64,000 nt of DNA from positions 3,800,320-3,864,319 of the forward strand of contig JABACO010000006.1 in assembly GCA_013339895.1 (NCBI GenBank), given 5' to 3'. Shown here piece by piece: positions 32,579-43,342 of this stretch. The stretch comes from Ephydatia muelleri (lineage: Eukaryota > Porifera > Demospongiae > Spongillida > Spongillidae). The position numbers were made by a program, and so were the translations under genes. The notes below the pieces were generated by a model, which saw only the letters and a list, made by a program, of their open reading frames with translations, was not told where the DNA came from and did no database searches. How positions within the stretch are numbered: the first letter of the stretch is position 1; every line of letters starts with the position of its first letter.

Positions 32579-32894
32579 GCTCCACACAGAGTCTTCCATG
32601 TCACACTGCCAGTGGAGATATCTGTACATCAAGTACATGCCCCAACACTGTGGTGACCTACACCTGTACCATCACCAGTGGAACAGCTGCTGGTTATACT
32701 GACTGGACCCTGCCCACTGGCACCTGTCCTACCAATGCTTTCCCTGATAAGATAAGACTATCTCAGTTTGTCAGTGGAGCATGTGTTGCTCAGGTGACCA
32801 GCACATGTGGACCTTACAGAGCTTCCAGCATACAGTCCTCTGATCCCATATACTGTCTGTCCTCCATCCTGGCTGTGAACATTACAGCTGCTAT
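32579..32894 (+). pseudogene. Gene C Ig-like exon, 5' part, interrupted
   Basis: Starts like the intact Ig exons (ctccccag, then GSTQSLPCHTASGD, VVTYTC, GYTDWTLP, ILAVNITAA). It stops matching the family after gctgctat at 32894, where NGSTV-C should follow. The sequence then becomes cggaagtttcgttagaaact..., an unrelated insertion. About 89 nt of the exon are missing here, including the second Ig cysteine. Confidence 0.82.
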
Positions 32895-33884
32895 CGGAAG
32901 TTTCGTTAGAAACTTCCATATAGGATTTGACCCGGCTATGAATATAATTAAAAATACGCGACCCTTCTGTAACAAGACTTCCGACGATCGGATCGTTTAG
33001 CTTGTTTTAGCAATCGATCTATAAGTTAAAAAAAATGAGCAATTTCGTTTTTGTTTCATGTCAACCGCGCGGTTGTAGAGAACAAAAGGGTACTGTCCGT
33101 CCTCGTACCCAGTCCTGGAACAATGGGCGGGTCTCCTCCTTCTTCTCCTTGGCAATGCACAACTCGGGATAGGAACACTTTTAAACGATGTAATTTTCAC
33201 CAATAGCTTCAGAATTGGCTGGAAGAGGTCCTTTATGGATCAAATATAATTATATTGGTAAACAACCGACTATACGACTATACGGCTTATGTAAGACGCA
33301 TATCTAATTATACGTCTTATGTAAGATGTATAATAAAAAATAAATGCACGGTACAATGGACCTTTTCGTTTAAGGCCCTGGAATGTTTGCGCCACCGAAT
33401 GCGCCTTGGTACAGTGGTAGCTTGTCACGAATACACAATCGTAATTTTTTTAATGTGAGAAGAAGAGCACTATTGCTTCCTGGAATCTACCATCCTATCC
33501 ATTTGCCTGCGTAGGTGTGAAAGTGCGTACTTTAGAATGCCATGGAATGGCTCATTTAGTGATGCTCCGGGTATATCGTCTTGTGTTAGTTCAACCGAAG
33601 TACTGGGTTTTTCGCTAATGCATTCACTAGACGCCATCCTTCAGAAACTTTGAACGATAATGCGAAGCATGATCACTGCATGTACCTGGAGAGGTCCTCC
33701 ATACTGCATTCATCATTCTTACCTCAAATCTCGAAGAGTTCGAAGCCAACTAAGCCAACACACGCGAGAATACACGCACACCTTAGCCAAACGCGCGAAG
33801 AATGTACTCCGGATGTTGACGTCACGTGTAATCAACACTAATTGCATTCCTTGCGCCATTCGGTGATTCAATCGTCGTTTTGGT

Positions 33885-34375
33885 ATGAAGTTGTTTTCCT
33901 CAAAATGCCAAAAGAAACGAGCGAAACGACGTGCGAAATATCTTGAAGTTCGAGACGATGTTTTAGAATCGGCACGGGCATCCTACAAAGCAGACCAAGA
34001 AAAGAAACGGACCGCTGAACGCGCGCAGTGTATCAAGCAGACCCAGAAAAGAAACAGACGCTGAACGCGAGCGGTATCATGCAGACCCAGAAAAGAAACG
34101 GTCATCAGCTAAACGCGAAAGCTATCAAGCAGAGCCAGAAAAGAAACAGACCGCTGAACTCGAGCGGTATCAAGCAGACCCAAAAAAGCTGAACGCGAAC
34201 GTTATAAAGCAGACCCAGAAAAGAAACGGTCCGCTAAAAGGAAACGTTATTGAGAGAGTCCTGAATGTGCTCGCTTGGCGAAGAGAGTGCGGTACGGGAA
34301 GGCTAAGCGTAGTACCGTGCTAAACCAACGAGGCCATCGAAAAAGTACTACCGACAAAGTTATTCAAAGGTATGT
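33885..34375 (+). pseudogene. Basic KADPEKKR-repeat protein, frameshifted
   Basis: From ATG at 33885 it reads MKLFSSKCQKKRAKRRAKY, then YKADQEKKRTAERA. Further copies of a 14-17 residue unit (YQADPEKK...ERE/SAKR) lie in alternating frames until 34250, then RLAKRVRYGKAKRS and a GTATGT donor near 34371. Small deletions break the frame at least three times. The highly basic repeats suggest nucleic-acid binding; this is inference. Confidence 0.55.
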
Positions 34376-34739
34376 AAATGTAGTAACCTTCTCTTACCTT
34401 AGATATTAAGCTTGGTTTGCATATGACATTAGCTGAAACGTTGCGTCAGCGTTGCCGTTTGTCAGTGTCGTTATGTAATGTTGGAAGAGACTTTAGTTTC
34501 ATTCCAGACCTATGAGATGCATGCAGTTATTGTTTGAACTTTCTAGTGCAATGTGACGCAATGTAGCAAATGTCATGGTTGCTGATATCATCTGTGCATT
34601 GAATCAGAATGGCTTCAGTTTACATAGGATTTCATGGCATGAAACTGGCAACTGTTGCATGTAAGAGTATAACTTTCAAGCTTTGGTGTATATAGTTTAG
34701 CACATACATAATGTTGCATGTACGCACTTCCTTTTTCAC

Positions 34740-34883
34740 TGTAGCTACTCTCTGTACGAACCAAAGGATATCGTACTAAGCGAGTATAAGGGTGGCCTCG
34801 AAAAGGCTATTCTTAAGAATCGCACTTTACTAGTTCAGTTAAATGATGCCTTTTGCAAGACGCACCCATGGTTAGCACAAAAG
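34740..34883 (+). pseudogene. Exon-like segment following the KADPEKKR repeats
   Basis: Reads YSLYEPKDIVLSEYKGG, LEKAILKNRTLLVQL, NDAFCKTHPWLAQK and ends at GTGTGT. It has charged, coding-like composition on the same strand and downstream of the repeat exon, so it is probably the next exon of that gene. Confidence 0.5.
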
Positions 34884-34949
34884 GTGTGTACCAGTTCTGC
34901 ACATGCTCACATCGCAGCATATGGAGCACGTCATCACGAGAGACGAAGT

Positions 34950-35322
34950 AATGGAAATAGAGCGGGATTTAGAAGGCGGTGGTGACGGGGAGATGGCGAT
35001 GATGATGGCAGTGCTGGTCCCCGTCCAGCACCACCTTTCCCACGTCCAGTACCACCTTCGCCACATCCAGCACCACCTTCCCCACGTCCTTCGCCACATC
35101 CAGCACCACCTTCGCCACATCCAGCACCACCTTCACCACGTCCAGCACCACCTTCGCCACATCCAACACCACCTTTGCCACATCCAGGACGAGGCCAAGA
35201 TGGCAGACGACGAGGTGGAAGAGGACGAGATGGGAGAGATAGAGGAGGAGGATATGTAAGAGAAGGAAGAGGGCGACGTGGAAGAGGCGGTGAAGGACGA
35301 GACCTTAATGTGAACTATTATT
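34950..35322 (+). CDS. Pro-rich repeat and RGG-type C-terminal segment
   Basis: In one frame after a TGA at about 34967 it reads GDGDDDGSAGPRPAPP, then a 21-bp repeat encoding PHPAPPSPRPAPPSP (35028-35185). GRGQDGRRRGGRGRDGRD, RGRRGRGGEGRDLN and a stop at about 35341 follow. The Pro-rich and RGG composition suggests an unstructured, possibly RNA-binding tail. It may be the last exon of the preceding repeat-protein gene. Confidence 0.4.
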
Positions 35323-35814
35323 CGGACAATATATATGTATAACTACTAATGTTAGTGTTATTAAATATTATGCCAAATGCGCTAATGATAATGGTCGGTC
35401 TAAGTACAGCAAGGAAGATTTCACGAATGATTCAAACACACATTCCGCCTTTAACTAAAACTTTAGTTCTGATATTGGTTCGCTTAGCTTCGTTCATAGT
35501 TCTACATGTCTTAGCAAATGGCACACACATGACGTCACACAACCCGTTGTTGTGATAGCCTGGCCGAGGGTATCACGAGTACAGCGTGCAATACTACGTA
35601 GGACGATGACAAAGCAAGCCGGAAAAGAGAGATCTCATATCATGTGTACAGCAATACATATATACATGCCCATAGGCAGGCCAGCCAAGAGGCTGCCGCC
35701 ATACACAATAGGAGCCGCATAGGCCCACGCACAATGAACAATGCATAATGCAATACACATGAGTTATAAGGTCCCCAGTCCATCACAGTTGTACATAGAA
35801 AACAAATCAATGAA

Positions 35815-36096
35815 ACAAGTAAATAAAAACATTCTCTACGAGAAAGTTGGTGGGATATAGGATTTGATGGCATTTGGTGGTGTAAAAAGCAAGGAAACAA
35901 GGTCTTATCAGAAGGGAAAATGTAATAGTCTTATATTTAGCACAGAAACAACACATGCCCTAGAAATTTGCTTAATATAGGACTATTACATTTTCCCTTC
36001 TGATAAGACCTTGTTTCCTTGCTTTTTACACCACTAATTGCCATCAAATCCTATATCCCACCAACTTTCTCGTAGAGAATGTTTTTATTTACTTGT
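35815..36096. repeat. Large inverted repeat, about 118-bp arms
   Basis: The left arm begins acaagtaaataaaaacattc at 35815 and the right arm ends with its mirror at 36096. Arms differ at only a few positions; the spacer is about 40-45 nt. It would form a long hairpin and resembles a foldback or MITE element. Confidence 0.9.
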
Positions 36097-36239
36097 GAAT
36101 GTTAGCACTATGACATTTTGAGTGTGTTGGTCTTGATATGTAAGGGCAGAGCTATTTCAAGTTGAGTCATGTGAAGCATACTAAATGACAGTTCCTTGTC
36201 ATTGCTATATTCACATATGTAGATCATTGATGAAATTAC

Positions 36240-36444
36240 TTTCTATCTGTATTGAGACAGCTAGATAACACCGTGGACTTAGGTTTGTGGACCTTGTGAC
36301 AAAGTGTCAAGGACTCATTGGCCAAGGAGATGTGTATGCTCCCCCCAGTTCTGATTCTGAAAACGCACACACACACATACACACACACATACACACACAC
36401 ATACACACACACATACACACACACATACACACACACGCACGTGT

Positions 36445-36517
<73 letters not shown>

Positions 36518-36745
36518 GAGTACAGCCCTTATCTACATGTAAGCACAGCCATGACATAGAGTCAGGCTGAAGCATGTGATAGAGCAAGCAAGCCTTGCCA
36601 GCAGTTAACTCTGAGAGAGAAAGATGTTAACCTCCAGCCTGGCTGATAGCCATATCCACCCCCAACTTCCAACATGGTCAGCCACTAGGGATGCTATAGT
36701 CTCACATCACACGGGCTCATGTCCTCTCATATCACGCTTCCCTTC
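36240..36745 (-). repeat. Inverted copy of the 27350-27990 block
   Basis: Matches the reverse complement of 27350-27990, including the region around the GT/CA microsatellite (here 36366-36514) and the unique parts on both sides. The 16-bp satellite is almost absent. Confidence 0.85.
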
Positions 36746-36841
36746 TCCACTGTCCCTCCTCCACCATCCTCCTCCACCGTCCCTCCTCCACCATCCTGTT
36801 ACATGCACATATACATTGCTGATGAATTCCTGTTTTGCTTA

Positions 36842-37080
36842 TTGCGCCTCTTGAACTTCACCTACCCATACACTGCCATTGTGACCTATGGCTGCATGCT
36901 CCTGAACATCCAACCCTAGTACTGCATGTGTGCTGGGAGCCTGGGGCTCCTCCTATCATGATTCCAGTGTGTACATCTCCACTACCAGAGGCACAGAGGT
37001 GACTGTCTCCCTACCAGACCTCACCAGTGGTCACATGTACTACTGCAAGGCAGCAGCTTGGCTGTGTATTGGTGTGCAGT
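36842..37080 (+). pseudogene. Partial Ig-like exon with one frameshift
   Basis: Reads LNFTYPYTAIVTYGC, then after a one-base frame change at about 36918 STACVLGAWGSSYHDSS, RGTEVTVSLPDLTSG and HMYYCKAAAWLC-stop. The VTVSLPDLTSG-MYYC pattern is that of an Ig-like domain ending (L..L..G..YYC). No clear splice sites bound it. Confidence 0.5.
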
Positions 37081-37303
37081 AAACACATGTACCCTTGGAA
37101 GGAAAGGATGCACTCATGTGGGCAATCAAAGTGTTCCTATCTGAATGTTCAGGCTGCTGGTACATGTATATCATGTGTTAAATCATTTTTAGAATAGAGG
37201 CCCTGAAAAAATCATATAATGTAATGCTGGTTGAATCAGGAGTACTGTAATAGGTGAGCAATGATGAATTACAAGCTTCATTGGGGCCAGATGTATAGCC
37301 ATT

Positions 37304-37481
37304 ATGTGTGGACCTTATAGAGCTTCCAGCATACAGACCTCTGATCCCACATACTGTCTGTCCTCCATCTTGACTTTGAGCACTACAGCTGCTATGAATG
37401 GTAGCACTGTGATGTGCAACAACACTAACATTGGTGCTGCTGCATCTGCTGTTGTTTCCATGGCAACCACCAATGTGATAG
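37304..37481 (+). pseudogene. 3' part of an Ig-like exon
   Basis: Matches the family from CGPYRASSIQTSDPTYCL to NGSTVMC and NVIG, with the usual GTATGT donor at 37482. The first roughly 75 residues are missing. It overlaps the part still present at 32579-32894, so it is a second Ig exon remnant and not simply the other half of the interrupted exon. Confidence 0.78.
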
Positions 37482-38002
37482 GTATGTTGTTCATTTTCAT
37501 AATTTTTTAATGACATCACATCTACAGTGTAGCTAGACAGTATACATTATCACTGTGTTTATTGCTTATTTACTGGGTCAGTTACTAGTAGCTGAGATGT
37601 TGGCATTGAGAATGCAATCTAAATGTTTAATATCCTCCATTTGCATGTGTGCATTTTTGTGTGTGTATTTGCAATTTCAAATGCTTGTAAGTGGGGGGTT
37701 TTTTTTAGCTTGTAGCAAATGATTACATGCATAATCATGAAATGAACACATATTTGAACTTTGAATGGACACAAATGTAATTTTTTTTTTACTGATCAAT
37801 TTTAAACTACAACAGTAGTTTTTGCAGCTTGTTAGGTTATTTGTGGAAATACAATGTTAATACATCCCAATATACCACAACAATCTTCATGTCTTCACAC
37901 ACAGGTCATGCTTTGTAGGGACATCATTTAAGTTAACACTTGTTGTTGATATTTTGTAATCCACTCATGACATGTATATATAAGTTTATACAATATTTTC
38001 AG
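37482..38002. other. Intron-like sequence, no feature seen
   Basis: AT-rich sequence between the partial Ig exon and the FN3 exon, as expected of an intron. Confidence 0.5.
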
Positions 38003-38267
38003 GTCTTCCTGGACGTCCAAATGCTGTGGCAATTACCATTGTTCCAGGCATGGTACTAGTGGTAGTGAACCCCTCCTCCAGTGGTGGTCTTCCTACAAGC
38101 TACAGTGTCACCATCAGTAATATCAGCTAGCAATTCTACACCAGCTTTTCTCAATGGGTCTGCAATGGTCACCTTCACTGGTCTGACAATTGGCACCAAC
38201 TACACTATCTCAGGAGTGGCCATCAACTGTGCTGGTTCAAGTAACCCTACCACAATCAACATCTTAT
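38003..38267 (+). pseudogene. Gene C FN3 exon, broken
   Basis: The acceptor ttttcag and GLPGRPNAV start are intact. An 8-nt deletion in the SSYVYSN segment creates an immediate TAG and shifts the frame, and the GTATGT donor of its relatives is changed to GTCTAA. The remaining part still reads FTGLTIGTNYTIS in another frame. Confidence 0.82.
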
Positions 38268-39205
38268 GTCTAAATTGGCAGCTTTCGTATAGTTACTTGA
38301 ATTTCAGTTTGGCCACATGAGTAATGTGTAATGACAAGTTGGGGTGGGAGGGGAGGGGGAATTTACATATTGTCAAGTGTACAGATTTTGCTGGTACAAG
38401 CTGTCAAGCATATGTGGGTCTATTTAGTGTACAGTAGGTTGTATACATGTAAGTGCTTTAAGCATGAACCGAAGTCAGGAAATTACAGTGTTCCCTGTCG
38501 GGACTAGAGTTTTTTGAAATGGTGAACTTGAAGACACACCCTATTTAAAAGCCAAGAGGTTTCGAAAGCAATACTCCCATCATAACCATTGTCTCAAACC
38601 ATCACTGGCATCGTTCGGTGGCCAAAGAGTCCAGCATGTCTGCAGCCATTGAGGCTTTGTCATCCACCTTCCACTATGGCCTGACATCATACAAATTGCT
38701 TTGTTTATTTCAGGTTGTCAGGCATCCATTTTCCCCTGGTGTGGTGCTCTCACATGTAACAGCTCACTCACGGCATCTTTATTGTATGGGGCATGGAAGC
38801 TCGGCCTTTCTCCTGCCTGGCATATTGCCTTGCCGCTAGGACCAACACAAACCTGAGTCCTTGGTGGTACATGTATGTAGTCTATATGGCTGTCTCAATA
38901 TGTCCGCCAATACTGAAGGTTCTCCTCCATGAGGCTTGAGTCTCTTCCTCTGTAGGGTGCAGGCCCTACCATATCCTCTCCATGTTTCAGTTCGTATATT
39001 GACAGTAATGTATGCATGTGTATATAATTTATGTATGCAATCATGTATACATGTATCTGCAGAATGTTGAGTAATATGATTTGAAAGCATACATGCGCGT
39101 ATTATGTTACAAATTAGTGTGCTTTATCACAGATTCCCAAAGAAGTCAGAACCTCCCATGCATGCTGTACTGTACATGCTACTAACTTGGTTGCATTGGA
39201 TGCAG
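38268..39205. other. Gene C intron with repeat shared with 25.3 kb
   Basis: 38620-38700 resembles 25270-25350 and may derive from the same retroelement. No exon is supported. Confidence 0.45.
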
Positions 39206-39292
39206 GGCCAGCTCCAACTCTTCTAACTTCAAGTGCATCCAACACCTCACCATCAAATCCAACAACACAAGCAACAATTTCCACTGCAGAAG
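39206..39292 (+). CDS. Gene C stalk exon
   Basis: 87-nt phase-1 exon with the family acceptor ggatgcag. Encodes PAPTLLTSSASNTSPSNP, TTQATISTAE, a Ser/Thr-rich stalk. Intact. Confidence 0.7.
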
Positions 39293-39774
39293 GTAACCTA
39301 TAAAGTTGAACCCTTTGCAGTGTTGTGTACAGTACATGTATGGATCAGGGCCCCTATTAAGCCATGACTGTCAGTGTACACCTATTTAGTGACTCCTTTT
39401 CATCTGTGAAGCTTACATTGCATTGTGATTTGTGCTTTGATAATGATAAGGCCAACCAATAAAAAAAACATCATGTTAATGTGAATATTCACAGTATCAT
39501 TTACATTTACTATGACCATTAGGCATGTCAATTCTATAAATCAATGTGTGGAGAATGAATAATTTAGTCTTCAAACCCACTCTTGTTGCCTAACTGAAGA
39601 ACAATAGCTTTTGCATCAATGAATGTCTTGTTTGAAAGGCTTCACCAGTCTGGAGGCCAATAGATTCTAATGCATACAAGTCCAGTGAATAATTTATTGT
39701 GTATAGTACATGTATGTACAATGTGATACTTTTATGTGCAGTGTTTGCACTATGATTGCACCTTTATTTAACAG

Positions 39775-39885
39775 CTAACAATATTGGTATAATAGCTGGA
39801 ATAGTGATTGGAAGACTGGTGTTCGTGATTCTTAATATGCTTGCTGTTGTTCTACTGATCTGCCTGTTTTCATCATCCAAGACAT
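39775..39885 (+). CDS. Gene C transmembrane exon
   Basis: 111-nt phase-1 exon like gene B exon 6. It encodes NNIGIIAGIVIGRLVFVI, LNMLAVVLLICLF and SSSKT. It has one Arg within the predicted helix, which could be harmful or could be a charged residue for partner assembly, as in some immune receptors. Confidence 0.75.
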
Positions 39886-39949
39886 GTAGGTGACACATTT
39901 TGCAGTATGTAATGCTATTTGTTATAATTTTTATGTGCACCACTTACAG

Positions 39950-40197
39950 CCAAGCAGACCAAGATCGATAGTGGTGGACAAGGATATCCTCCTCACCCTA
40001 TTGCCACTCCCCAAGCCTCTAAAGTACCTCCTGAGGAATCCCTCTATAATGATGTGGCCACCCAAGACCAGAGAGTACCTGAAGAATCCTTATATGATGG
40101 GAGAGTAGGGCCTGCTGGCAATGTTCCTACTGGCAGAGGTGGCAATGTGCAAGAAGCTGTTTACTCCCAACCTGATACTTCAAAGAAGAACGCAAAT
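39950..40197 (+). CDS. Gene C cytoplasmic tail exon with ITIM-type motif
   Basis: 248 nt, phase 1 in and phase 0 out, GTGAGT donor. It encodes KQTKIDSGGQGYPPHP, VPPEESLYNDVATQ, VPEESLYDGRVG, QEAVYSQPDTSKK. SLYNDV fits the ITIM consensus, unlike the equivalent SLYDGS of gene B. Read-through past the donor adds VSVLNTADNLSITN-stop. Confidence 0.75.
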
Positions 40198-40242
40198 GTG
40201 AGTGTGCTAAACACAGCTGATAACCTATCAATTACAAATTGA

Positions 40243-42069
40243 TGCGTGTGTGTACTTGAATCTGTTCATTATACTGTTTGTGAGGATTGTCTTGTTGATG
40301 ATATCATTAGGGCATATTAACTAAATTTAGTTTTTTGTTGCACTTGATTACCACCTAAATGTACAGTGTATAGCCAATGTATTTAGTTGACTGTCATTTA
40401 GAACTATTCAGTGCTTAGATTGTGCATGTTTCTTGTTTTGTGGGCTGGCGAAATAAAAGTGGTTGACACCATATCAAGGACATTATGACCATACAGGTAG
40501 CCACGCCCCTGTAAATGAATACTAATGTAATTACACTACTAGATTCAATCACTTACTATAACGCTAGCAACTAATCAATTGGATGGTTCATGTATCATTG
40601 TTGGAGAACTGAAAGCAACATTGGTAACCAGAGCAGCTGCTGTTGTTGCTCCAGGTGCAATAAATATGTGCTTGCCTTCAACTATGTTTTTTACTATGAG
40701 AGTTCTGATTTCTTCTCTGCTTAGTATGCAAAGATGTATTTAGCAATGACTAGAAGTTGTGGTTCCATTCACAGTGCAGTGTGTGGTACACCACTAATGG
40801 ATCACATGATCATAATGTGTAAGGTTTATGAACGACATGATAGTACGCACAATATACACTGTAGAACCTACTAGAGTAGCTACTAATTACTATGTATTCC
40901 ACATACATGATGTACCCTTGTGATCACATTTATTGTTGGTACCAAGTAGTAATTAACTTTAAATTAAATCCAAACTATTACATTGGTTAAACTACATCAT
41001 CCGTGAACTACAAAATTCCAAAAGATTAAATGTCAGTACTGATAAGGGTGTATTGAAAATTTCAATCAAATTATTCGTGAAGGAGCAAAAACCTCAATAA
41101 TCAAGTACATATTTCATCATAAAACTTATTTGAAGACAGGCGTATGAAATCTATATTGTCTTCATTGCTTACCTATCCTAATTATAAAAAGTGTTTATTC
41201 AGGCTAACACTAGTTATGGCTATTTTTGGGTCATGAACATGTGGGTGTTGTGTTAAAATTACAAGGAGCTCTGTACACTGTATATTATTTTAGAACATCT
41301 CAACGAAGAAACCTTACATTATGCACACTGTGTTACAAAAATTGTAACAGTATGCGCTATAATTGCAAGATATTCATGTCGATTAAAAGATGCACTTACA
41401 ATTCTAAGTAATACAATAATTGCTGAATACAACTTTTGAACAACACTTATCTACACAAAAAAATCAATAATTAATCAATATTAGGTGATTTCAAATAAAC
41501 GCGAAGCTTTTAAGCAACTATAACTCAGTCAAATTATGTGTTGTGGTCTTTAATAACTAGGTAAATAGCAGTGTAAATAAATTTATCTTATAAAAAATGG
41601 TTAAGTAATTAATTCAACTCTCTTGAATATTGATGGACAGAAGAAAAAGACTAGTTATAACAAACATTGGCTTTTAGTCCTTGAATAAGTATAAGCAAAA
41701 AACTAGCCTGGCATTGATTTAAATGGACTTACAACATTGGTGATTTATGTTTTGTTCCTGTTTTTACTTGGCTTGTTGGTTAAAAAAGCAGATTAGTAAT
41801 TGAGATTGTTTCAAGCTAATTCATGTACTGAAATATGCTGATAAAATGTACTCGCATGATTTTTCACACTATTTCTAAACACATACATTGTAATAAATAG
41901 CTGTGTGTTCACTTACAAACACTTGGTTGTTTAATAGCATAACCATCTGCACTAGTCATTAAATAACCATTGATGGGGAGACCTCGGATAGTGTTGTGTC
42001 TTTAACACAAAGAGGAGTCAGATAATCAATCTGAAATTCAAGTTTATTAATATTCAAATCCAATTTCAG
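40243..42069. other. Gene C intron sequence
   Basis: AT-rich. The part at 40550-40900 resembles 30120-30420 in the equivalent intron of gene B. No exon is supported. Confidence 0.5.
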
Positions 42070-42195
42070 GTGATTATGATTCAGCACTTAATGAACCTAC
42101 CACGCCACCACTTACACCTTCCAATGACCACTTTTACCACATCCCTACAGTGAATGCTGTAATTAATGAACATTTTGATGCACTAAGTACATAAA
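42070..42195 (+). CDS. Possible alternative last exon of gene C
   Basis: After atttcag the frame reads (x)DYDSALNEPTTPPLTP, SNDHFYHIPTVNAV, INEHFDALST-stop. The composition suits a cytoplasmic tail. It enters in phase 1, whereas the preceding tail exon ends in phase 0, so it would need another donor. Confidence 0.4.
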
Positions 42196-42657
42196 TCACT
42201 AAAGTTATGAATTCTTACATATAGTACAGGTATTGATTCATTATTTTTCTCTATGCTATCAGAATTGATTACTAACAATTTCAAGGAAGAAGGTTTAAGG
42301 AACTTAAACAAATGGGCCCAACAACGCACATGCTTGCAAGCACATTAATCCAAGCCAGTGTTCATCATGTTACCATCATCCATGTCAAATACATTTTCCC
42401 CCCTTCTCTATTCCATAGCATGCAATGCGATAATCTGGTATTGTACAATTGGGCAGTGCCATCAAACCCCCAAATAATTGGCCATGCCTGGGGGTACCAT
42501 CCCCAAACATGGTATCCTGAGCCTATGATGCTTGGAACACTGCCAATTATAGGTCCTGGTTATCTGCATTACCCCAAACCCTGCATTCTGAAGTCAAATT
42601 ACCAGCATGGTGTCTGTTTACCTTGATTCAAGTTCACCTTTTTTGTACATTACACAG

Positions 42658-42786
42658 AAAATGATGTATGCAGCTGTACATATTGCCCCAGAAGCTAGGA
42701 GCCCAGCGTCTAGGAGAGGGGGAAGAGGAGAGCCTACAAGTACTGGGCAGCACCAGGATATGTGTTACTCAACAGTCAAATTCTAA
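42658..42786 (+). CDS. Gene C last exon with terminal YSTVK
   Basis: Phase-0 exon after ttacacag. It encodes KMMYAAVHIAPEARSP, SRRGGRGEPTSTG and QHQDMCYSTVKF-stop. It is homologous to 31846, 52099 and 63038 and is the full-length, undamaged version of this exon in the window. Confidence 0.72.
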   Translation, partial: KMMYAAVHIAPEARSPASRRGGRGEPTSTGQHQDMCYSTVKF

Positions 42787-43072
42787 AAACTTTTTACATG
42801 TACCCTTTTGTATGCAGTTGATCACTACTTTTGAAATTGTGTGTATCATTTTCGGTTCAGTTTTGTTAGACATGATATATTATTCCACCACACTCTTCTA
42901 AAGCTATAAGAAACAATTCTTTCAGTTGTGAACAATGCAAATTGATAGTCTTGTACATGCATATTATTTACATGTATGCAATGTTTTTTCATGCTGTCCC
43001 AGAATTGAATCTTGCAGAAGCTATACACTGTACTTGTGTATACAATGTGTTAAGATACTGACATGTTTACAG

Positions 43073-43342
43073 CACTCCCTACTATCACTGTATGGACACA
43101 TCCACTGACCAGTCCGCTGACAGTGACCTGGACCCCTTCTACTACTGGTGGTGTTCCTACCAGCTACAATGTCACTATCAAGGACACTAGTAGTCCTGTG
43201 GTCATGGCTGATAATGGATCATTAGTGCACACCCACACCTTCACTGGACTGGTCAGAAACACACTCTACACTGCCTCTGTAGTGGCTATTAAATGTGCTG
43301 CAGCTGGCTCCAGCAATGGGAGATCAGAGCCAACACCAACAT
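43073..43342 (+). CDS. FN3 exon of a divergent subtype
   Basis: 270-nt phase-1 exon between tttacag and GTGAGT. Encodes LTVTWTPSTTGGVPTSY, NVTIKDTSSPVV, HTHTFTGLVRNTLYTA, SVVAIKCAAAG. The core Trp, Tyr and Leu of FN3 are present. It lies after the last exon of gene C, so it would open the next gene in the cluster; no neighbouring exon of that gene is seen before the minus-strand fragments start at about 43.6 kb. Confidence 0.72.

Larger units (their letters stand above)
32895..35580 (+). mobile_element. Insertion in gene C with repeat-rich and RGG/Pro-rich ORFs
   Basis: The left edge is defined by the broken Ig exon and begins with a short inverted repeat (ggaagtttcgttagaaactt). The right edge was not located. 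It carries the coding remnants at 33885-34375, 34740-34883 and 34950-35322. I recall KADPEKKR-repeat proteins from transposon-like genes of marine invertebrates, so a mobile origin is likely but the class is unknown. Confidence 0.5.

Noticed and set aside
34903-35259. His/Leu-rich HHLRHIQHHL frame
   Set aside because: Shadow of the Pro-rich frame over the same 21-bp repeat; the Pro-rich frame continues into RGG sequence and is more protein-like.
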